From contig NC_091374.1 in NCBI RefSeq assembly GCF_038502225.1, positions 6,827,538 to 6,891,537 of the forward strand: a stretch of DNA of 64,000 nt. Reading direction: 5' to 3'. Position 1 is the first letter of the stretch; each line of letters opens with the position of its first letter. This stretch comes from Cherax quadricarinatus (Eukaryota > Arthropoda > Malacostraca > Decapoda > Parastacidae). The position numbers and the translations under genes were made by a program. Below the pieces are notes generated by a model that saw nothing but the letters and a program-made list of their open reading frames with translations, was not told the DNA's origin and searched no databases. Below are positions 62,346 through 64,000 of the stretch, one piece after another.

Positions 62346-62499
62346 TTAATCTGACGAGACTCGTACCTTAAATTTGTAGACGGTACGACCAGTAATATAG
62401 TTACAGGATACCAATAACATACTTAATCTGACGAGACTCGTACCTTAAATTTGTAGACGGTACGACCAGTAATATAGTTACAGGATACCAATAACATAC
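62346..62499. repeat. 77-bp tandem duplication near palindrome centre
   Basis: TTAATCTGACGAGACTCGTA starts at 62346 and again at 62423, and the two copies are essentially identical. The right arm has a single counterpart (about 62577-62620). It lies in the shared 5' region of the two kinase genes, so it may alter spacing of promoter elements. Confidence 0.9.
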
Positions 62500-62532
62500 T
62501 TAATAATATAGTTAATATACTGGATGACCAAT

Positions 62533-62573
62533 AATATAGTTAAGTTACAGGTATCCTGTAACTTAACTATATT
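62533..62573. repeat. Perfect palindrome at the arm junction
   Basis: AATATAGTTAAGTTACAGG (62533-62551), spacer TAT, and its exact reverse complement (62555-62573). This is the symmetry centre of the whole inverted repeat and the midpoint between the divergent genes. Confidence 0.95.
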
Positions 62574-62692
62574 GCTGGTTGTACCGTCTACAAATTTAAG
62601 GTATGAATCTCCTCAGAGTATCTATATTAATCTCGCTGCTTTTTCCTAGTACCTTAAGCGTATTTCTCTAGAAGAAAGAAAATATTTTCTCG

Positions 62693-63499
62693 ATGACAAA
62701 AGTGGAAGGACTTAAAGAAGACTTCGATCACTTCGCTATGGCTGCCAATGGACAAGTACTGTCCGGTGGCATGAAGAGACCTCGCTCCACAACTTTCCCT
62801 CTCACTGCACCTTCCAAAAATCCAAAATTGGATGAGAATGTCCTCCAGGAGAAGAGTACCGAACCATGGAAGCATTGCTGTCCCCCAGACAGTGAAGCAA
62901 AAACAGGTGGAGACACCTCTAGCGATACTGTTATCCCCGTGTTATCCTGGAGCAGCCTTGACATGAAGACAAAACTTGGTAGAGGGGCATATGGAGAGGC
63001 ATGGGCAGCTCTCTTAAAACAAGATGATGGCTCCGCTACCAAGGTCGTCGTCAAGAAGCTCTTCGACGACGTTTATCTGAAAGAAGCTGTTAAGGAAGCC
63101 AGAGCTCTTCTCAAGGTTGATGGCGCCGGTGGAGCTCCCAAACTTTATGGCATGATTTACGATCCTTTAGCTATTGTCATGTCCCGCTGCCCCGGAGTAA
63201 CTTTCGCAAAATTTATAGGAAAAAATTCCGCTGAAGATTGCTTTAAGGCATATAAAGCTGCTATAAGAGCATTAATGGATTTTCACCAGACCGGTTTTGC
63301 CCATAATGACATAACAGAATCAAATATAATGATTAGAAAACAAGGTCAGGATTACGTAGCCCATCTTATTGACCTCGGCCTCGCAGTAGATAGAACATTA
63401 AAACCCAAACTTCATAAGATGAAAATTAAAGATGATAAAAGTCGTCTAAAAGAAATTCGTGGCTTTATCATGCAAGACAAAAACATCATAGAACAGTGA
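62693..63499 (+). CDS. Minimal protein-kinase-like gene (right arm)
   Basis: 268 residues from ATG 62693 (MTKVEGLKEDFDHF) to TGA 63497-63499, intronless. Residues 1-80 are a polar N-tail with a KRPRS basic motif at 28-32. Kinase landmarks: G96-R-G-A-Y-G101 loop, K121 in VVVKK, E135 in helix C, H204-N-D206 and N211 in the catalytic loop, D227-L-G229. HND replaces HRD and DLG replaces DFG, but the lysine, aspartate, asparagine and magnesium-binding aspartate are all present, so activity is plausible. There is no APE motif or large C-lobe. The frame ends at GAACA|GTGAGT, which is also a perfect 5' splice-donor sequence. It differs from the left copy at few positions in the core and more in the N-tail. 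Confidence 0.8.
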   Translation: MTKVEGLKEDFDHFAMAANGQVLSGGMKRPRSTTFPLTAPSKNPKLDENVLQEKSTEPWKHCCPPDSEAKTGGDTSSDTVIPVLSWSSLDMKTKLGRGAYGEAWAALLKQDDGSATKVVVKKLFDDVYLKEAVKEARALLKVDGAGGAPKLYGMIYDPLAIVMSRCPGVTFAKFIGKNSAEDCFKAYKAAIRALMDFHQTGFAHNDITESNIMIRKQGQDYVAHLIDLGLAVDRTLKPKLHKMKIKDDKSRLKEIRGFIMQDKNIIEQ

Positions 63500-63867
63500 G
63501 TTGTCAAACCCACGATCAAGATTCTACCTTGAGTTATGAAACCCACGATCAAGATTCTACCTTGAGTTATGAAACCCAGGATCAAGATTCTACTTTGAGT
63601 TATCAAACCCAGGATCAGGATTCTACCTTGAGTTATGAAACCCAGAATCAAGATTCTACCTTGAGTTATGAAACCCAGGATCAAGATTCTACTTTGAGTT
63701 ATCAAACCCAGGATCAGGATTCTACCTTGAGTTATGAAACCCAGGATCAAGATTCTACCTTGAGTTATCAAAGCATCAAGAAACTACTCCACCTGCCTAC
63801 TTGGAGACAGGATATCTTCGACTGGGAAACAGAGTATAATATCGACCTAGATGCTCTCTTTCCCTGA
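63496..63867 (+). CDS. 11-residue-repeat tail frame (right arm)
   Basis: Eight units of SYETQDQDSTL type are followed by SIKKLLHLPTWRQDIFDWET and EYNIDLDALFP, then stop 63865-63867. The frame overlaps the end of the kinase ORF by four bases in the -1 frame, exactly as in the left arm. GTG at 63496 would be an unusual eukaryotic start, so fusion to the kinase by -1 frameshifting or splicing, or expression from another start, is more likely. The C-terminal DIFDWETEYNIDL peptide is conserved between arms despite indels upstream. No known domain. Confidence 0.5.
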   Translation: MSCQTHDQDSTLSYETHDQDSTLSYETQDQDSTLSYQTQDQDSTLSYETQNQDSTLSYETQDQDSTLSYQTQDQDSTLSYETQDQDSTLSYQSIKKLLHLPTWRQDIFDWETEYNIDLDALFP

Positions 63868-64000
63868 ACCAATCGTTCAGGACCTTTAGGGACGCCATCA
63901 CTCGTAGTGATCAAGCAACAACTACATCCACTGAAGAAGACCACCAAGTACATGAGGATGTTTTCACGAATTAAAAAGTTAATTTTTTTTAAGTTTTAAA

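Larger units (their letters stand above)
60391..62551. repeat. Left arm of long inverted repeat
   Basis: From TTTAAAACTTAAAAG to the centre at 62552-62554, the sequence is the inverted partner of 62555-64000. Differences from the right arm are a 258-bp retroposon plus TSD at 60460-60728, nine more 33-bp repeat units, and an extra 77-bp tandem copy near the centre. The arms are otherwise highly similar, including both genes. Confidence 0.92.
62555..64000. repeat. Right arm of long inverted repeat (runs off window)
   Basis: It mirrors 60391-62551. Homology is still present at the last base of the window (AAGTTTTAAA matching TTTAAAACTT at 60391), so the outer boundary is not seen. Confidence 0.9.

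Noticed and set aside
60391..64000. Calling the inverted repeat an endogenous DNA virus
   Set aside because: Crustacean genomes do contain nimavirus-like integrations and such viruses encode kinases, but no viral structural or replication gene is visible here, so the label would be a guess.

Overview
This is eukaryotic DNA, almost certainly from a decapod crustacean and probably a crayfish. It has GT-AG introns, long AT-rich non-coding stretches, (TA)n arrays up to about 160 bp, and dense LINE, SINE, DNA-transposon and Penelope-like repeats. The SINE-like family whose core reads 'CTAAAATGCCGGGAGCAAGG' is, to my recollection, typical of crayfish assemblies; that assignment is inference.

Layout. 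1-24.6 kb is AT-rich with no gene I can support. It holds short transposon-derived elements (TA-flanked MITEs, a piggyBac-like copy, several SINE families), many with target-site duplications that can be read directly. 24.6-26.5 kb is a Tigger/pogo-like element that has lost its catalytic domain and contains a Penelope-like insertion with two hammerhead-ribozyme-like motifs. 26.7-33.3 kb is a full-length but frameshifted LINE (ORF1 with CCHC knuckles; ORF2 with endonuclease, reverse transcriptase and RNase H) between 12-bp duplications, followed by a 1-kb truncated relative at 33.6-34.6 kb. 35.0-36.1 kb is a TTAA-flanked piggyBac-like element.

The one conventional gene is SERGEF (secretion-regulating guanine nucleotide exchange factor, an RCC1-repeat protein). 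It lies on the minus strand in seven coding exons (40076-48859) that join without a frame break into 396 residues. Its introns carry several repeats.

53-60 kb is a repeat complex. A 22-bp minisatellite passes into a 10/20/30-bp satellite, flanked by two inverted LINE 3' fragments and several (TA)n arrays that abut element ends.

The least explained part is 60.4-64.0 kb. It is a long inverted repeat whose arms each carry an intronless, divergently transcribed gene for a very short protein kinase (HND and DLG in place of HRD and DFG). Each kinase frame is followed, in the -1 frame, by a 33-bp/11-residue repeat tail ending in a conserved acidic peptide. The outer end of the right arm runs off the window. 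I cannot assign this unit to a known family.
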